This document shows positions 25,276 to 35,199 of a DNA stretch of 64,000 bases, one piece after another (the first letter of the stretch is position 1; each line of letters begins with the position of its first letter). Made by a program: the position numbers and the translations under genes. The notes beneath the pieces were generated by a model. The model saw only the letters and a list, made by a program, of their open reading frames with translations, ran no database searches and was not told where the DNA came from. The stretch covers positions 62,001 through 126,000 of the forward strand of contig NZ_JAFA01000011.1 of assembly GCF_000519185.1 (NCBI RefSeq), read 5' to 3'. The stretch is from Paraburkholderia nodosa DSM 21604 (GTDB lineage: Bacteria > Pseudomonadota > Gammaproteobacteria > Burkholderiales > Burkholderiaceae).

Positions 25276-28140
25276 ATGTCGGAAACGATGAAGCAATTCC
25301 AGCTGAACTCCTATTTGTTCGGCGGCAATGCTCCGTATGTCGAAGAGCTATACGAAGCATATCTTGACAACCCTGCGTCCGTTCCGGACACCTGGCGTGA
25401 ATACTTCGACGCACTGCAAAACGTGCCGTCGTCGAGTGGCACGGCCGACAACGACATCGCCCACGGGCCGATCGTCGAATCCTTCGCTCAACGCGCGAAG
25501 GCCAACGCATTTGTTGCGCGCGGCGGCGGCGAAGATCTCGCCACGGCACGCAAGCAAGTCTACGTTCAGTCCCTGATTGGTGCTTATCGATTCCTGGGCT
25601 CGCAATGGGCCAATCTCGATCCGCTCAAGCGCCGCGAACGTCCGAACATTCCCGAACTCGAGCCTGCGTTCTACGACTTCACCGAAGCCGACATGGACCA
25701 GACGTTCAGCGCCACGAACCTCTATTTCGGGTTCGAGCGCGCGACGCTGCGCGAGATCGTCAAGGCGCTGCGCGATACGTACTGCGGTACGCTCGGCGCC
25801 GAGTACATGTACATCAGCGATCCTGAACAGAAGCGCTGGTGGAAGGAGCGTCTCGAGTCGATCCGCTCGACGCCGAACTTCTCGAACGACAAGAAGAAAC
25901 ACATCCTGCAGCGCCTGACGGCCTCCGAAGGCCTCGAGCGCTTCCTGCACACCAAGTACGTCGGCCAGAAGCGCTTCTCGCTCGAAGGCGGCGAGTCCTT
26001 CATCGCCGCGATGGACGAAACCGTCCGTCACGCAGGCGCGAAGGGCGTGCAGGAAATCGTCATCGGCATGGCTCACCGTGGCCGTCTGAACGTGCTGGTC
26101 AACACGCTGGGCAAGATGCCGGCTGACCTCTTCGCCGAATTCGAAGGCAAGCACGTCGACGACCTGCCGGCAGGCGACGTGAAGTACCACAAGGGCTTCT
26201 CGTCGGACGTCTCGACCGAAGGCGGTCCGGTTCACCTGTCGCTCGCGTTCAACCCGTCGCACCTCGAAATCGTCAACCCGGTGGTTGAAGGTTCGGCCAA
26301 GGCCCGTATGGACCGACGCGGCGACGCGGACGGCCTGCAGGTGCTGCCGGTGCAGATCCACGGCGACGCGGCCTTCGCAGGCCAGGGCGTCGTGATGGAA
26401 ACGCTGAACCTCGCGCAAACGCGCGGTTACGGCACGCACGGCACGCTGCACATCGTCATCAACAACCAGATCGGTTTCACGACGTCCGACCCGCGCGATG
26501 CGCGTTCGACGCTCTACTGTACCGACGTGGTCAAGATGATCGAAGCGCCGGTGCTGCACGTGAATGGCGACGATCCGGAAGCGGTCGTGCTGGCTATCCA
26601 GCTCGCAGTCGATTTCCGTATGCAGTTCCACAAGGATGTCGTCGTCGACATCATCTGCTTCCGCAAGCTCGGCCACAACGAGCAGGACACCCCGGCTGTC
26701 ACGCAGCCGCTGATGTACAAGACGATCGCGAAGCACCCGGGCACCCGTGCGCTGTACGCCGAGAAGCTCGTGCAGCAGGGCGTCATCACGGCTGAAGACG
26801 CAGACAACTACGTCAAGGCCTACCGCGCCGCGATGGACGAAGGCCACCACACGGTCGACCCGGTGCTCTCGAACTACAAGAGCAAGTACGCGGTGGACTG
26901 GGTTCCGTTCCTGAACCGCAAGTGGACCGACGCAGCCGATACGGCCGTGCCGCTGGCAGAACTGAAGCGCCTCGCTGAGCGCATCACTACGATCCCGGAG
27001 AACTTCAAGGTTCACCCGCTGGTCGAGCGCGTCATCAACGACCGCCGCGCGATGGGCAAGGGCGAAGCGAAGCTCGACTGGGGCATGGGCGAGCACCTCG
27101 CGTTCGCGTCGCTGTGCGCGTCGGGCTACGCAGTTCGCCTGACGGGCCAGGACTCGGGCCGCGGTACGTTCACGCACCGCCACGCCGTTCTGCACGATCA
27201 GAACCGCGAGCGCTGGGACGACGGCACGTACGTGCCGCTGCAGAACATCGGCGAGAACCAGGCGCAGTTCACGGTGATCGACTCGGTGCTCTCGGAAGAG
27301 GCAGTGCTGGGCTTCGAATACGGCTACTCGACCGCCGAGCCGAACACACTCGTCGCGTGGGAAGGCCAGTTCGGCGACTTCGTCAACGGTGCGCAGGTCG
27401 TGATCGACCAGTTCATCTCGTCGGGCGAAGTGAAGTGGGGCCGCGTTTCGGGTCTCACGATGCTGCTGCCGCACGGCTACGAAGGCCAGGGTCCGGAGCA
27501 CTCGTCGGCGCGTATCGAGCGTTTCCTGCAGCTGTGCGCCGAGCACAACATGCAGGTCGTTCAGCCGACCACGCCGGCCCAGATTTTCCACGTGCTGCGC
27601 CGCCAGATGATCCGCCTGTTCCGCAAGCCGCTCATCATCTTCACGCCGAAGTCGCTGCTGCGTCACAAGGAAGCCGTCTCGGACCTGTCCGAACTCGCGA
27701 AGGGCACGTTCCAGCCGGTCATCGGCGAAGTGGACGAAGCCATCGACGCGAAGAAGGTCAAGCGCGTGGTCGCCTGCTCGGGCCGCGTGTACTTCGACCT
27801 CGTCGCGCATCGCCGCGAAGCGAAGGCGAACGACGTCGCGATCATCCGTATCGAACAGCTCTATCCGTTTGCTCACAAGCAGTTCGAAGCGGAGCTGAAG
27901 AAGTACGACAACGCGACCGAAGTGGTCTGGGTGCAGGACGAGCCGCAGAATCAAGGCCCGTGGTTCTACATCGAGCACCACCTGAAGGAAGGCATGAAGG
28001 AAGGCATGAAGCTCGCATACAGCGGCCGTCCTGCTTCCGCCTCGCCGGCTGTTGGCTACTACGCGAAGCACTACGAGCAGCAGAAGGCGCTGATCGAAGG
28101 TGCATTCGGCCGCCTGAAGGGCGCGCAGGTCGCGAAGTAA
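25276..28140 (+). CDS. sucA: 2-oxoglutarate dehydrogenase E1 component
   Basis: E1 (also called odhA) is the ThDP-dependent decarboxylase of the 2-oxoglutarate dehydrogenase complex of the TCA cycle. The 954-aa protein has the N-terminal E2-binding stretch NSYLFGGNAPYVEELYEAYL. It also has the conserved HRGRLNVLVN segment, NPSHLEIVNPVVEG, the ThDP region with GDAAFAGQGVV and NNQIGFTT, and the E1-type transketolase C-domain (SGQDSGRGTF-like TGQDSGRGTFTHRHAVLHDQ). AAAGG before ATG 25276 fits. It heads the sucA-sucB-lpdA-zapE run. Confidence 0.97.
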   Translation: MSETMKQFQLNSYLFGGNAPYVEELYEAYLDNPASVPDTWREYFDALQNVPSSSGTADNDIAHGPIVESFAQRAKANAFVARGGGEDLATARKQVYVQSLIGAYRFLGSQWANLDPLKRRERPNIPELEPAFYDFTEADMDQTFSATNLYFGFERATLREIVKALRDTYCGTLGAEYMYISDPEQKRWWKERLESIRSTPNFSNDKKKHILQRLTASEGLERFLHTKYVGQKRFSLEGGESFIAAMDETVRHAGAKGVQEIVIGMAHRGRLNVLVNTLGKMPADLFAEFEGKHVDDLPAGDVKYHKGFSSDVSTEGGPVHLSLAFNPSHLEIVNPVVEGSAKARMDRRGDADGLQVLPVQIHGDAAFAGQGVVMETLNLAQTRGYGTHGTLHIVINNQIGFTTSDPRDARSTLYCTDVVKMIEAPVLHVNGDDPEAVVLAIQLAVDFRMQFHKDVVVDIICFRKLGHNEQDTPAVTQPLMYKTIAKHPGTRALYAEKLVQQGVITAEDADNYVKAYRAAMDEGHHTVDPVLSNYKSKYAVDWVPFLNRKWTDAADTAVPLAELKRLAERITTIPENFKVHPLVERVINDRRAMGKGEAKLDWGMGEHLAFASLCASGYAVRLTGQDSGRGTFTHRHAVLHDQNRERWDDGTYVPLQNIGENQAQFTVIDSVLSEEAVLGFEYGYSTAEPNTLVAWEGQFGDFVNGAQVVIDQFISSGEVKWGRVSGLTMLLPHGYEGQGPEHSSARIERFLQLCAEHNMQVVQPTTPAQIFHVLRRQMIRLFRKPLIIFTPKSLLRHKEAVSDLSELAKGTFQPVIGEVDEAIDAKKVKRVVACSGRVYFDLVAHRREAKANDVAIIRIEQLYPFAHKQFEAELKKYDNATEVVWVQDEPQNQGPWFYIEHHLKEGMKEGMKLAYSGRPASASPAVGYYAKHYEQQKALIEGAFGRLKGAQVAK

Positions 28141-28158
28141 GCACTAGAGCAACCGAAC

Positions 28159-28181
28159 CGGGAAAGCCTCGCGCTTTCCCG
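28159..28181 (+). other. Intercistronic stem-loop between sucA and sucB
   Basis: CGGGAAAGC (28159-28167) and GCTTTCCCG (28173-28181) form a perfect 9-bp stem with a 5-base loop and no T run. It could affect mRNA processing or stability and thus the E1 to E2 ratio. Confidence 0.5.
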
Positions 28182-28245
28182 CGCTCATGTGCGCGACCGG
28201 TTCGTCATACGGGGATGTCCCCGATAAAGTATTCAGGAAAATCAC

Positions 28246-29517
28246 ATGGCTATCGTAGAAGTGAAGGTCCCGCAGTTTTCGGAGTCGGTGTCGGAAGGCA
28301 CGATGCTGCAGTGGAAGAAGAAGGCGGGCGAAGCGGTTGCCCAGGACGAAGTCGTCATCGAGATCGAAACCGATAAGGTCGTGCTCGAAGTGCCCGCGCC
28401 GGCAGCCGGCGTGCTGGCCGAGATCCTGGTGGGCGACGGCGCAACCGTCGAGAGCGAACAGTTGATCGCGAAGATCGACACGGAAGCCAAGGCTGGCGCC
28501 GCTGCGGCCCCCGCAGCCGCTGCCGCTCCGGCGGCTGCCGCAGCTCCCGCAGCTGCACCGGCTGCTGCTGCCGCCGCAACGACGGCAAGCAGCACGGTTG
28601 CCTCGCCCGCAGCTTCGAAACTGATGGCAGAGAAGGGTCTCGCAGGCGGCGACGTCGCCGGCACGGGCCGTGACGGCCGCATCACGAAGCAGGACGTGCT
28701 CGGTGCTGGCGCACCGAAGGCCGCTCCGGCTGCCGCACCGGCTGGCAAGCCGGCTGCCGCCAAGCCGTCGCTGCCGCAAGTCAGCGCACCGGCGTCGGCG
28801 ACGAACTGGCTCAACGACCGTCCGGAACAGCGCGTGCCGATGTCGCGTCTGCGTGCGCGTATCGCAGAGCGTCTGCTCGAGTCGCAGCAAACCAACGCCA
28901 TCCTCACGACGTTCAACGAAGTGAACATGGCGCCGGTCATGGACCTGCGCAACAAGTACAAGGACAAGTTCGAGAAGGAACACGGCGTGAAGCTCGGCTT
29001 CATGTCGTTCTTCGTGAAGGCCGCGGTTCACGCCCTCAAGAAGTTCCCGCTCGTGAACGCGTCGATCGACGGCAACGACATCGTCTACCACGGCTACTTC
29101 GACATCGGTATCGCGGTCGGCTCGCCGCGCGGTCTGGTGGTGCCCATCCTGCGCAACGCAGACCAGATGAGCCTCGCCGACATCGAGAAGAAGATCGCCG
29201 AATTCGGCCAGAAGGCCAAGGACGGCAAGCTTTCGATCGAAGAAATGACGGGTGGCACGTTCTCGATCTCGAACGGTGGTGTGTTCGGCTCGATGCTCTC
29301 GACGCCGATCATCAACCCGCCGCAGTCGGCGATCCTCGGCGTGCACGCCACCAAGGAACGCGCCGTGGTGGAGAACGGCCAGATCGTGATCCGCCCGATG
29401 AACTACCTCGCGATGTCGTACGACCACCGCATCATCGACGGCCGCGAAGCCGTCCTGTCGCTGGTCGCGATGAAGGACGCGCTGGAAGATCCGGCTCGCC
29501 TGCTGCTCGACCTGTAA
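28246..29517 (+). CDS. sucB: Dihydrolipoyllysine succinyltransferase (E2 of 2-oxoglutarate dehydrogenase)
   Basis: E2 forms the core of the 2-oxoglutarate dehydrogenase complex (also called odhB). The order is a lipoyl domain with the lipoylated lysine K44 in [11 protein letters not shown], a long Ala/Pro hinge (about 78-120), the E3-binding domain ([13 protein letters not shown]), a second flexible linker, and the catalytic domain ending in [13 protein letters not shown], where H394 and D398 are the active-site residues. The 423-aa length is typical. AGGA precedes ATG 28246, 105 bases after sucA. Confidence 0.96.
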   Translation: MAIVEVKVPQFSESVSEGTMLQWKKKAGEAVAQDEVVIEIETDKVVLEVPAPAAGVLAEILVGDGATVESEQLIAKIDTEAKAGAAAAPAAAAAPAAAAAPAAAPAAAAAATTASSTVASPAASKLMAEKGLAGGDVAGTGRDGRITKQDVLGAGAPKAAPAAAPAGKPAAAKPSLPQVSAPASATNWLNDRPEQRVPMSRLRARIAERLLESQQTNAILTTFNEVNMAPVMDLRNKYKDKFEKEHGVKLGFMSFFVKAAVHALKKFPLVNASIDGNDIVYHGYFDIGIAVGSPRGLVVPILRNADQMSLADIEKKIAEFGQKAKDGKLSIEEMTGGTFSISNGGVFGSMLSTPIINPPQSAILGVHATKERAVVENGQIVIRPMNYLAMSYDHRIIDGREAVLSLVAMKDALEDPARLLLDL

Positions 29518-29673
29518 TTGCATGACGCGCGACGGCAGCGTGCGGCTTGAAACCGGGCGCCGCCGTCGCGACGCGATGTCAACTTAGGCAGCAAGTCTCT
29601 CGCATTTCCGCAGTACTGAAGCCACGCGCGCCGCGAAACGCGGCCGCGCTGGCTCGCCATCAAAAGGATAGTC

Positions 29674-31104
29674 ATGTCCAAAGAATTTGACGTCGTCGTG
29701 ATCGGCGCCGGCCCCGGCGGCTATATCGCGGCAATCCGCGCCGCGCAGCTCGGCAAGTCGGTTGCGTGTATCGAAAAGTGGAAGAACCCGGCCGGCGCGC
29801 TGAAGCTCGGCGGCACCTGCCTGAACGTCGGCTGCATTCCGTCGAAGGCGCTGCTCGCCTCGTCGGAAGAGTTCGAAAACGCCGCGCATCATCTCGTTGA
29901 CCACGGCATCAGCGTGGGCGAGGTGAAGATCGACGTCGCGAAGATGATCGAGCGCAAGGAAGGCATCGTCGAGAAGATGACGAAGGGTATCGAGTTCCTG
30001 TTCCGCAAGAACAAGATCACTTGGCTCAAGGGCCACGGCAAGTTCACCGGCAAGAACGAAGCCGGTGTGCAGATCGAAGTGAGCGGCGAAGGCGAAACCG
30101 AAGTCGTCACGGCGAAGAACGTCATCATCGCGACGGGTTCGAAGGCGCGCCATCTGCCGGGCATTCCGGTCGACAACAAGATCGTCTCCGACAACGAAGG
30201 CGCGCTCACGTTCGACTCCGTGCCGAAGAAGCTGGCTGTGATCGGCGCAGGCGTGATCGGTCTGGAGCTGGGCTCGGTGTGGCGCCGTCTCGGTGCCGAC
30301 GTGACGATCCTCGAAGCGCTGCCGGAATTCCTCGGCGCGACCGACCAGGCGCTCGCGAAGGAAGCCGCGAAGCTCTTCAAGAAGCAAGGCCTCGACATTC
30401 ACGTTGGTGTGAAGGTCGGCGAAGTGACGACGACCGACAAGAGCGTCACGATCAACTACACGGACAAGGACGGCAACGCGCAGGTGCTCGAAGCCGACCG
30501 CCTGATCGTGTCGGTTGGCCGCGTGCCGAACACCGACAACCTCGGTCTCGAAGCGATTGGCCTGAAGGCCAACGAGCGTGGTTTCATCGACGTGGACGAC
30601 CACTGCGCAACGAGTGTGCCGAATGTGTACGCGATCGGCGACGTGGTGCGTGGCCCGATGCTCGCGCACAAGGCCGAAGACGAAGGCGTGCTGGTGGCCG
30701 AGATCATCGACGGCCAGAAGCCGCACATCGACTACAACTGCATTCCGTGGGTGATCTACACCGAGCCGGAAATCGCATGGGTCGGCAAGACGGAGCAGCA
30801 GCTCAAGGCAGAAGGCCGCGACATCAAGACGGGCCAGTTCCCGTTCATGGCGAATGGCCGCGCACTGGGCATCAACAAGTCGGACGGCTTCGTGAAGATG
30901 ATCGCGGACGCCAAGACCGACGAGCTGCTCGGCGTGCACATCATCTCGGCCAACGCATCGGACCTGATCGCGGAAGCCGTGGTGGCGATGGAATTCAAGG
31001 CTGCCGCCGAAGACATCGGCCGCATCTGCCATCCGCACCCGTCGCTGTCCGAAGTCATGCGCGAAGCTGCACTCGCCACTGACAAGCGCGCGCTCAACAT
31101 GTAA
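29674..31104 (+). CDS. lpdA: Dihydrolipoyl dehydrogenase (E3)
   Basis: E3 reoxidises the lipoyl group with FAD and NAD. The protein has 476 aa: an FAD-binding [10 protein letters not shown] (11-20), the redox-active cysteines C49 and C54 in [13 protein letters not shown], an NAD-binding [14 protein letters not shown], and the C-terminal active-site pair H455/E460 in [14 protein letters not shown] before ATG 29674 is a good ribosome-binding site. Its position after sucB marks it as the E3 of the 2-oxoglutarate complex, though E3 can be shared with pyruvate dehydrogenase. Confidence 0.96.
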   Translation: MSKEFDVVVIGAGPGGYIAAIRAAQLGKSVACIEKWKNPAGALKLGGTCLNVGCIPSKALLASSEEFENAAHHLVDHGISVGEVKIDVAKMIERKEGIVEKMTKGIEFLFRKNKITWLKGHGKFTGKNEAGVQIEVSGEGETEVVTAKNVIIATGSKARHLPGIPVDNKIVSDNEGALTFDSVPKKLAVIGAGVIGLELGSVWRRLGADVTILEALPEFLGATDQALAKEAAKLFKKQGLDIHVGVKVGEVTTTDKSVTINYTDKDGNAQVLEADRLIVSVGRVPNTDNLGLEAIGLKANERGFIDVDDHCATSVPNVYAIGDVVRGPMLAHKAEDEGVLVAEIIDGQKPHIDYNCIPWVIYTEPEIAWVGKTEQQLKAEGRDIKTGQFPFMANGRALGINKSDGFVKMIADAKTDELLGVHIISANASDLIAEAVVAMEFKAAAEDIGRICHPHPSLSEVMREAALATDKRALNM

Positions 31105-31219
31105 GCGCCAAGGGCAGGGCGGCCGACTTTTTGGCCGCGCTGCCCCGCAGTACCCAGCATCACGTACGGAGGCGGGTGGGCTTTTGCTCTCCCGCCTTTC
31201 CTCATTTGCGGCCCAGAAA

Positions 31220-32317
31220 ATGAACGTCACCGAATACTACGAAAACGAACTGCAGAAGCGGGGATACAAGCCCGATACGGCGCAACGCGACGCGATCGAC
31301 CGGCTGCAGCGGTGCTACGACGAGTGGGCCGCGTACAAGTCGCGGCGTTCGAACGCCTTCAAGAAGTTTCTCATTCACCCGGACCTGCCGCGCGGCGTGT
31401 ACATGTGGGGCGGGGTTGGGCGCGGCAAGAGCTTCCTGATGGACAGCTTCTATGCCGTCGTGCCGCTGCAGCGCAAGACGCGTCTGCACTTTCACGAATT
31501 CATGCGCGAGGTGCACCGTGAGCTCGAAGAGCTCAAGGGCCAGGCCGATCCGCTCGACGAACTCGCGCGCCGCATTGCGAAGCGTTATCGGCTGATCTGC
31601 TTCGACGAATTCCACGTCTCGGACATCGCCGACGCGATGATCCTCTACCGTCTGCTCGACCGCCTGTTCGAGAACGGCGTGCAGTTCGTGATGACGTCCA
31701 ACTACGATCCCGATCTGCTGTATCCCGATGGCCTGCATCGCGACCGCATGCTGCCTGCGATCGAGTTGATCAAGAGTAAGCTCGACGTGCTCAACGTCGA
31801 TGCGGGCGTCGACTATCGCCAGCGCACGCTCGCGCAGGTCGAGGTCTATCACACGCCGCTCGGCGCCGCCGCCGACAAGGCGTTGCGCCACTCGTTCGCG
31901 GAGCTTGCCGCCGTCCCCGACGAAAGCCCGCTGCTGCGCATCGAGAAGCGCGAACTGAAGGCGCTGCGCAAGGCCGACGGCGTGGTGTGGTTCGATTTCG
32001 CGACGCTGTGCGGCGGTCCGCGCTCGCAGAACGACTATCTGGAGCTGGCGAGCCGCTTTCACGCCGTGATCCTTTCCGACGTGCCGCAGATGACGCCTCG
32101 TATGCAGTCCGAAGCACGCCGCTTCACCTGGCTCATCGACGTGTTCTACGACCACAAGGTCAAGCTGCTGATGTCGGCCGCGGTGCCGCCCGAGGAACTC
32201 TACGTGGAAGGCCCGATGGCCAACGAGTTCACGCGCACGGTGTCGCGCATCGTCGAAATGCAGTCGAAGGAATATCTCGAAACGCCGCGCCGCATCGTCG
32301 ATACGGCGCTGACCTGA
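31220..32317 (+). CDS. zapE: Cell division ATPase ZapE (AFG1-like)
   Basis: ZapE is an AFG1/LACE1-type P-loop ATPase linked to Z-ring constriction. The 365-aa protein starts at ATG 31220; a further 12 upstream residues are open but unlikely. It carries the Walker A GGVGRGKSFLMD, the family motif LHFHEFMREVH, the Walker B region LICFDEFHVSDIADAMIL and the sensor region VMTSNYDPDLLYPDGLHRDR. It lies 115 bases after lpdA. Two GC-rich hairpins without strong T runs (about 31112-31143 and 31170-31197) separate the two genes. Confidence 0.94.
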   Translation: MNVTEYYENELQKRGYKPDTAQRDAIDRLQRCYDEWAAYKSRRSNAFKKFLIHPDLPRGVYMWGGVGRGKSFLMDSFYAVVPLQRKTRLHFHEFMREVHRELEELKGQADPLDELARRIAKRYRLICFDEFHVSDIADAMILYRLLDRLFENGVQFVMTSNYDPDLLYPDGLHRDRMLPAIELIKSKLDVLNVDAGVDYRQRTLAQVEVYHTPLGAAADKALRHSFAELAAVPDESPLLRIEKRELKALRKADGVVWFDFATLCGGPRSQNDYLELASRFHAVILSDVPQMTPRMQSEARRFTWLIDVFYDHKVKLLMSAAVPPEELYVEGPMANEFTRTVSRIVEMQSKEYLETPRRIVDTALT

Positions 32318-32516
32318 GCGCGCGGCGCCCGCACCGCAAGCGCGGGCCGTGGGCGCATCTGCGGCGACGCACCGGTCAAGCGTGGTGCCACGCAGGCGCC
32401 AGGCCAGTCTCAAAATAGCGCGGCGGCACCTTTTTCAAGATTCGGACTCGTCTGATTTGGGCGGCGGGGGCGAGTGGATATCGTTTGTCAGCACACCCTC
32501 TGACAAAGGACCCTCC

Positions 32517-32978
32517 ATGACCCCGCATCGCGATATTACCGACGAAGAATGGCAGCGCGTGATGCTGCTCCTGCCCGAACTGCGCCCGCGCACCGAGTTG
32601 CGCGGCCGGCCGCTCGCCAATACGCGCTCGGTGCTCAACGGCGTGCTGTGGGTCATGTATAGCGGGGCGAACTGGTCGGCCATGCCGCGCCGCTACCCTT
32701 CGTATCAAACCTGCCATCGGCGCTTCAAGACCTGGCATTACAACGGCGCGCTCAAGCGCGTGATGGGCGAGTTGTTCGGCGAAGACGGCGTGAGGTTGTG
32801 CGGCACCATCGAAACGCGCATGCGCAAGCACGTGAGCCGCGCAGAAAAAGCGGCGCGCAAGCAGGAAGCGGCGCGCAACACGCCGCGCCATTCGCCGTTC
32901 GTGTCGGTGGCGAGCGCGTCCACGTCCACGTCATCGCAGCCTTTCAACTATCGCTCCGTGTATCGTCACACGGCGTAA
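32517..32978 (+). CDS. Orphan IS5/IS402-type transposase N-terminal-domain (DUF4096) protein, second copy
   Basis: Residues 6-90 match the OrfA-like DNA-binding domain: TDEEWQRVMLLLPEL, RGRPL, LNGVLWVMYSGANWSAMP, RYPSYQTCHRRFKTW. It is a paralogue of the protein at 4125-4526 but clearly diverged. The DDE domain is missing, and the C-terminal 60 residues are basic, then Ser/Thr-rich. No terminal repeats are seen. ATG 32517 follows AAAGGA, and a strong plus-strand terminator follows the stop. This suggests a functioning single gene, probably a domesticated DNA-binding protein, rather than a mobile element. Confidence 0.75.
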   Translation: MTPHRDITDEEWQRVMLLLPELRPRTELRGRPLANTRSVLNGVLWVMYSGANWSAMPRRYPSYQTCHRRFKTWHYNGALKRVMGELFGEDGVRLCGTIETRMRKHVSRAEKAARKQEAARNTPRHSPFVSVASASTSTSSQPFNYRSVYRHTA

Positions 32979-32996
32979 TACCGGCGCTTACGAAGT

Positions 32997-33036
32997 CCGG
33001 CCGAAGCAGCTCATGCGTGCGCTTCGGCCGGTTTCG
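32997..33036 (+). terminator. Rho-independent terminator after the second orphan transposase-like gene
   Basis: A perfect 11-bp stem (32997-33007 with 33021-33031) is followed by TTTCGT on the plus strand, 18 bases after the gene's stop. Confidence 0.7.
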
Positions 33037-33098
33037 TCTCTCAGGTCCCCTTGCCGGTTTGCGCACCGGTCCTCAGGTCGATCCACTCACTCATTCAC

Positions 33099-33563
33099 TC
33101 ACTGCTGACGCACCCACGTCTGCGAGCGGCCAAGCAGCGAAATCCCCATATAGCCGCGCACGACGAGTTTCTGGCCGCCGTCTTCCGTATGCATCTTGCA
33201 GCGGTACACCTTGCCGTTCTCAGGGTCGAGAATGTGGCCGCCGTCATACCCCTCACCGGTTTTTTTCATGCTGTCGATGATCGTCATGCCGAGGATCAGC
33301 TGATCCTTGCGTGAATCGGAGCAGGCCGTGCAGCGCCGATCGGGCTGGTCGTTCGCACTGAGTCCCTTGATGACCTTGCCGCTCAGATCGCCGTTGGCGT
33401 CGGCGCTGATCTGCACGAGCGCTTTCGGCTGGCCGGTATGGTCGTCGATGGTCTGCCAGACGCCGACGGGCGTGTCGGTTTGAGCGTGCGCGACGAGGGC
33501 GCCGCACAGCAGTGCACTCGCAAGCGCGACATGGCGCGCCGCGCGTCCCATGACTCGGTTCAT
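33099..33563 (-). CDS. DUF2147-family periplasmic protein
   Basis: The 154-aa protein starts at ATG 33563 behind a strong GGAGGAAG. A Sec signal occupies residues 1-27 (cleavage after AHA). The mature domain has the DUF2147 features: GVWQTIDDHTGQPKALVQI at the start, the CTAC pair, LILGMTIIDSMKKTGEGYDGG, the repeated GKVYRCKM and the end motif RGYMGISLLGRSQTWVR. Members are small beta-barrel, lipocalin-like exported proteins of unknown ligand. It is divergent from the DUF2968 gene, with a 319-base AT-richer spacer between the two starts in which I see no clear operator. Confidence 0.88.
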   Translation of the reverse strand: MNRVMGRAARHVALASALLCGALVAHAQTDTPVGVWQTIDDHTGQPKALVQISADANGDLSGKVIKGLSANDQPDRRCTACSDSRKDQLILGMTIIDSMKKTGEGYDGGHILDPENGKVYRCKMHTEDGGQKLVVRGYMGISLLGRSQTWVRQQ

Positions 33564-33882
33564 GTCTTCCTCCACTGATGTTGTTTGTCGTGTCGATGCT
33601 GACCGTGCGTCGCGCCTGGCACGCCGCAAGGTCAGGGCAGGATACTGGAAAGCACTGCGCGCGTTTGAGAGAAGGAACTCTAGTTTGGTCGGCCCTTTCG
33701 CCGCGCTGGACCAAAACGGCTGGCGATGCAAGGACACGGCGCAATTCCCAGGAAATTCTTGCTATGTGTTGTGGGAAAAGATACGTAATCGGCAAATTTT
33801 CTACGAGGGGCCCGAAACATGTGAAAGTGAGTAATAATTGTGCCGATTTGTAAAAATTAGAACTGTTCAAAGCAGGTACTAC

Positions 33883-34632
33883 ATGGACTACAAGTGGAGA
33901 GTTCGTCGCACCGCCCTGGCGGCGCTGGTATTAATCGGGGGAATCGGTACGGGCTGCGCACAGACGCCGCCTGACAATTCAGCAGCAGCGAATGCAGCAG
34001 CAGCGGCGCCCGTAGCACAGACCACCGCCGCACCCGCAGTGCAGGACGAGCAGGCCGCGACCCCTGCGCTGCCTTTGGCAGCGAGCCAGCCGAGCGTGCT
34101 CACGCCGGATGAAGCGAAGCAGAACGCCGCGGGCAACGTCGCCGAGCTGCAGCAGATGCTGCGAGGCTCGGAGCTCGCCGAGTTGCGCACGACCTACAAC
34201 GGCTCGTATGGCGCGAGCTTGCTGTTTTACGGCAAGGAAATGACGTACTACGTCACGCTGTTCCAGAACAAGACGTTCTGGCGCGTGATCAAGACGAGCG
34301 ACGAGACGCGCGCCGAAGCCATCTATCGCGACTTTGCGGTGAAGTCGGGGCAGCTCGCCGAAGTGGAAATCCGCCGCACGCGCCTCGAAGCGCAGAAGGC
34401 GTTCACGGACCGCATGATCGCGCTCACGCAAGACCACGCGAACCGGCTCCAGGCGGATCTGGCCATCGCGCGCGAGCAGCAGGCGCTCGTCGCGGATCAG
34501 CAGAAGCAGGGCCGCGATCAGGCGACCGCATTGCAGGCGCAGAAGACAGCCGCCCAGGCGCAACTGCGCACGGTTCAGCGTCAAGTGCGCGAACTGCAGC
34601 AACAAGTGGAAGGTGGTCTGCCGATCCGCTGA
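33883..34632 (+). CDS. DUF2968-family lipoprotein-like protein
   Basis: A 249-aa protein starting at ATG 33883 (AGCAGG upstream). The signal sequence has a hydrophobic core and ends in a lipobox-like GIGTGC, so lipidation is likely but the -3 Gly is atypical. An Ala/Pro-rich spacer (about 27-75) leads to the DUF2968 domain: ELQQMLRGSELAELRTTYNGSYGASLLFYGKEMTYYVTLFQ (given as the stretch 89-129), then a long coiled-coil-like C-terminus rich in Gln, Arg and Ala. The family is largely confined to Burkholderiaceae and its function is unknown. Confidence 0.88.
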   Translation: MDYKWRVRRTALAALVLIGGIGTGCAQTPPDNSAAANAAAAAPVAQTTAAPAVQDEQAATPALPLAASQPSVLTPDEAKQNAAGNVAELQQMLRGSELAELRTTYNGSYGASLLFYGKEMTYYVTLFQNKTFWRVIKTSDETRAEAIYRDFAVKSGQLAEVEIRRTRLEAQKAFTDRMIALTQDHANRLQADLAIAREQQALVADQQKQGRDQATALQAQKTAAQAQLRTVQRQVRELQQQVEGGLPIR

Positions 34633-34715
34633 TCGCCGGTACACGGCGTGGCACGCGCCTCGCCGTGCGACGGGTTGTGCGATGGGTCGTGCGAAATACG
34701 CAGATGCGGCACGCA

Positions 34716-34750
34716 AAAGGCGGAGCGTCATGGGCGCTCCGCCTTTCTTC
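34716..34750. terminator. Bidirectional terminator
   Basis: AAAGGCGGAGCG (34716-34727) pairs with CGCTCCGCCTTT (34735-34746). The plus side is followed by TTTCTTC and the minus side by TTTTGC. It serves the convergent DUF2968 gene and the 62-aa gene. Confidence 0.75.
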
Positions 34751-34774
34751 ATGGGGCGATCGTTCAGGGCGCGC

Positions 34775-34963
34775 TCAGTGCTTGCCGTGGCGATGCGTGT
34801 CGCGGCCCTTGCGGCTTTCGTCTGCGGAATGGGGCTTCTGTTGAGAGCCGGTGGGCGAGGGGGCCACGGCGATCGGATCGCTCGCGGGGAAGGTTTCGTC
34901 GAGCGCTTCGTCGAGCGGGTCTTCCTGCGAGGGTTGCGGGGCTTTCGGCTTGGATGCGCTCAT
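34775..34963 (-). CDS. Small acidic/His-tailed hypothetical protein, 62 aa
   Basis: The start at ATG 34963 is supported by GGAGACC eight bases upstream; the frame is open further upstream but that part lacks support. The protein is soluble and disorder-prone. It begins MSASKPKAPQPSQEDPLDEA, has a compact acidic segment EALDETFPASDPIAV, and ends in a basic His-rich tail (DTHRHGKH). The DEALDETFPASDP stretch is a pattern I associate with small conserved Burkholderiaceae proteins of unknown function. No further call is justified. Confidence 0.7.
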   Translation of the reverse strand: MSASKPKAPQPSQEDPLDEALDETFPASDPIAVAPSPTGSQQKPHSADESRKGRDTHRHGKH

Positions 34964-35106
34964 GGCGGTCTCCGTGGCGATATGCGTCACGCCCAGAATA
35001 ACGCAAAGCCAGAATCGTGACTGCGAGCCACGGCTTCCAGAGCGCTTCGGAAGACGGTGGAACGAAACTGAACGCAACTGCACCGCAGTTGTATAAAACT
35101 ACGCGC

Positions 35107-35137
35107 GCAAACAAGCGGGCGCGCCAAGGCGCGCCCG
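35107..35137 (-). terminator. Terminator-like hairpin downstream of hfq2
   Basis: CGGGCGCGCC and its complement (35116-35125 and 35128-35137) form a 10-bp stem. On the minus strand it is followed by CTTGTTTG. The T tract is weak. Confidence 0.5.
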
Positions 35138-35199
35138 TACTGTACTGAAGATCGGCGTGACCGGCGTACCGTGCAGCGAGTGCGCCAGCCAGCAGCGGC

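Noticed and set aside
25348-28071. A 907-codon open frame on the minus strand opposite sucA
   Set aside because: Antisense shadow of a highly conserved gene. No independent coding evidence.
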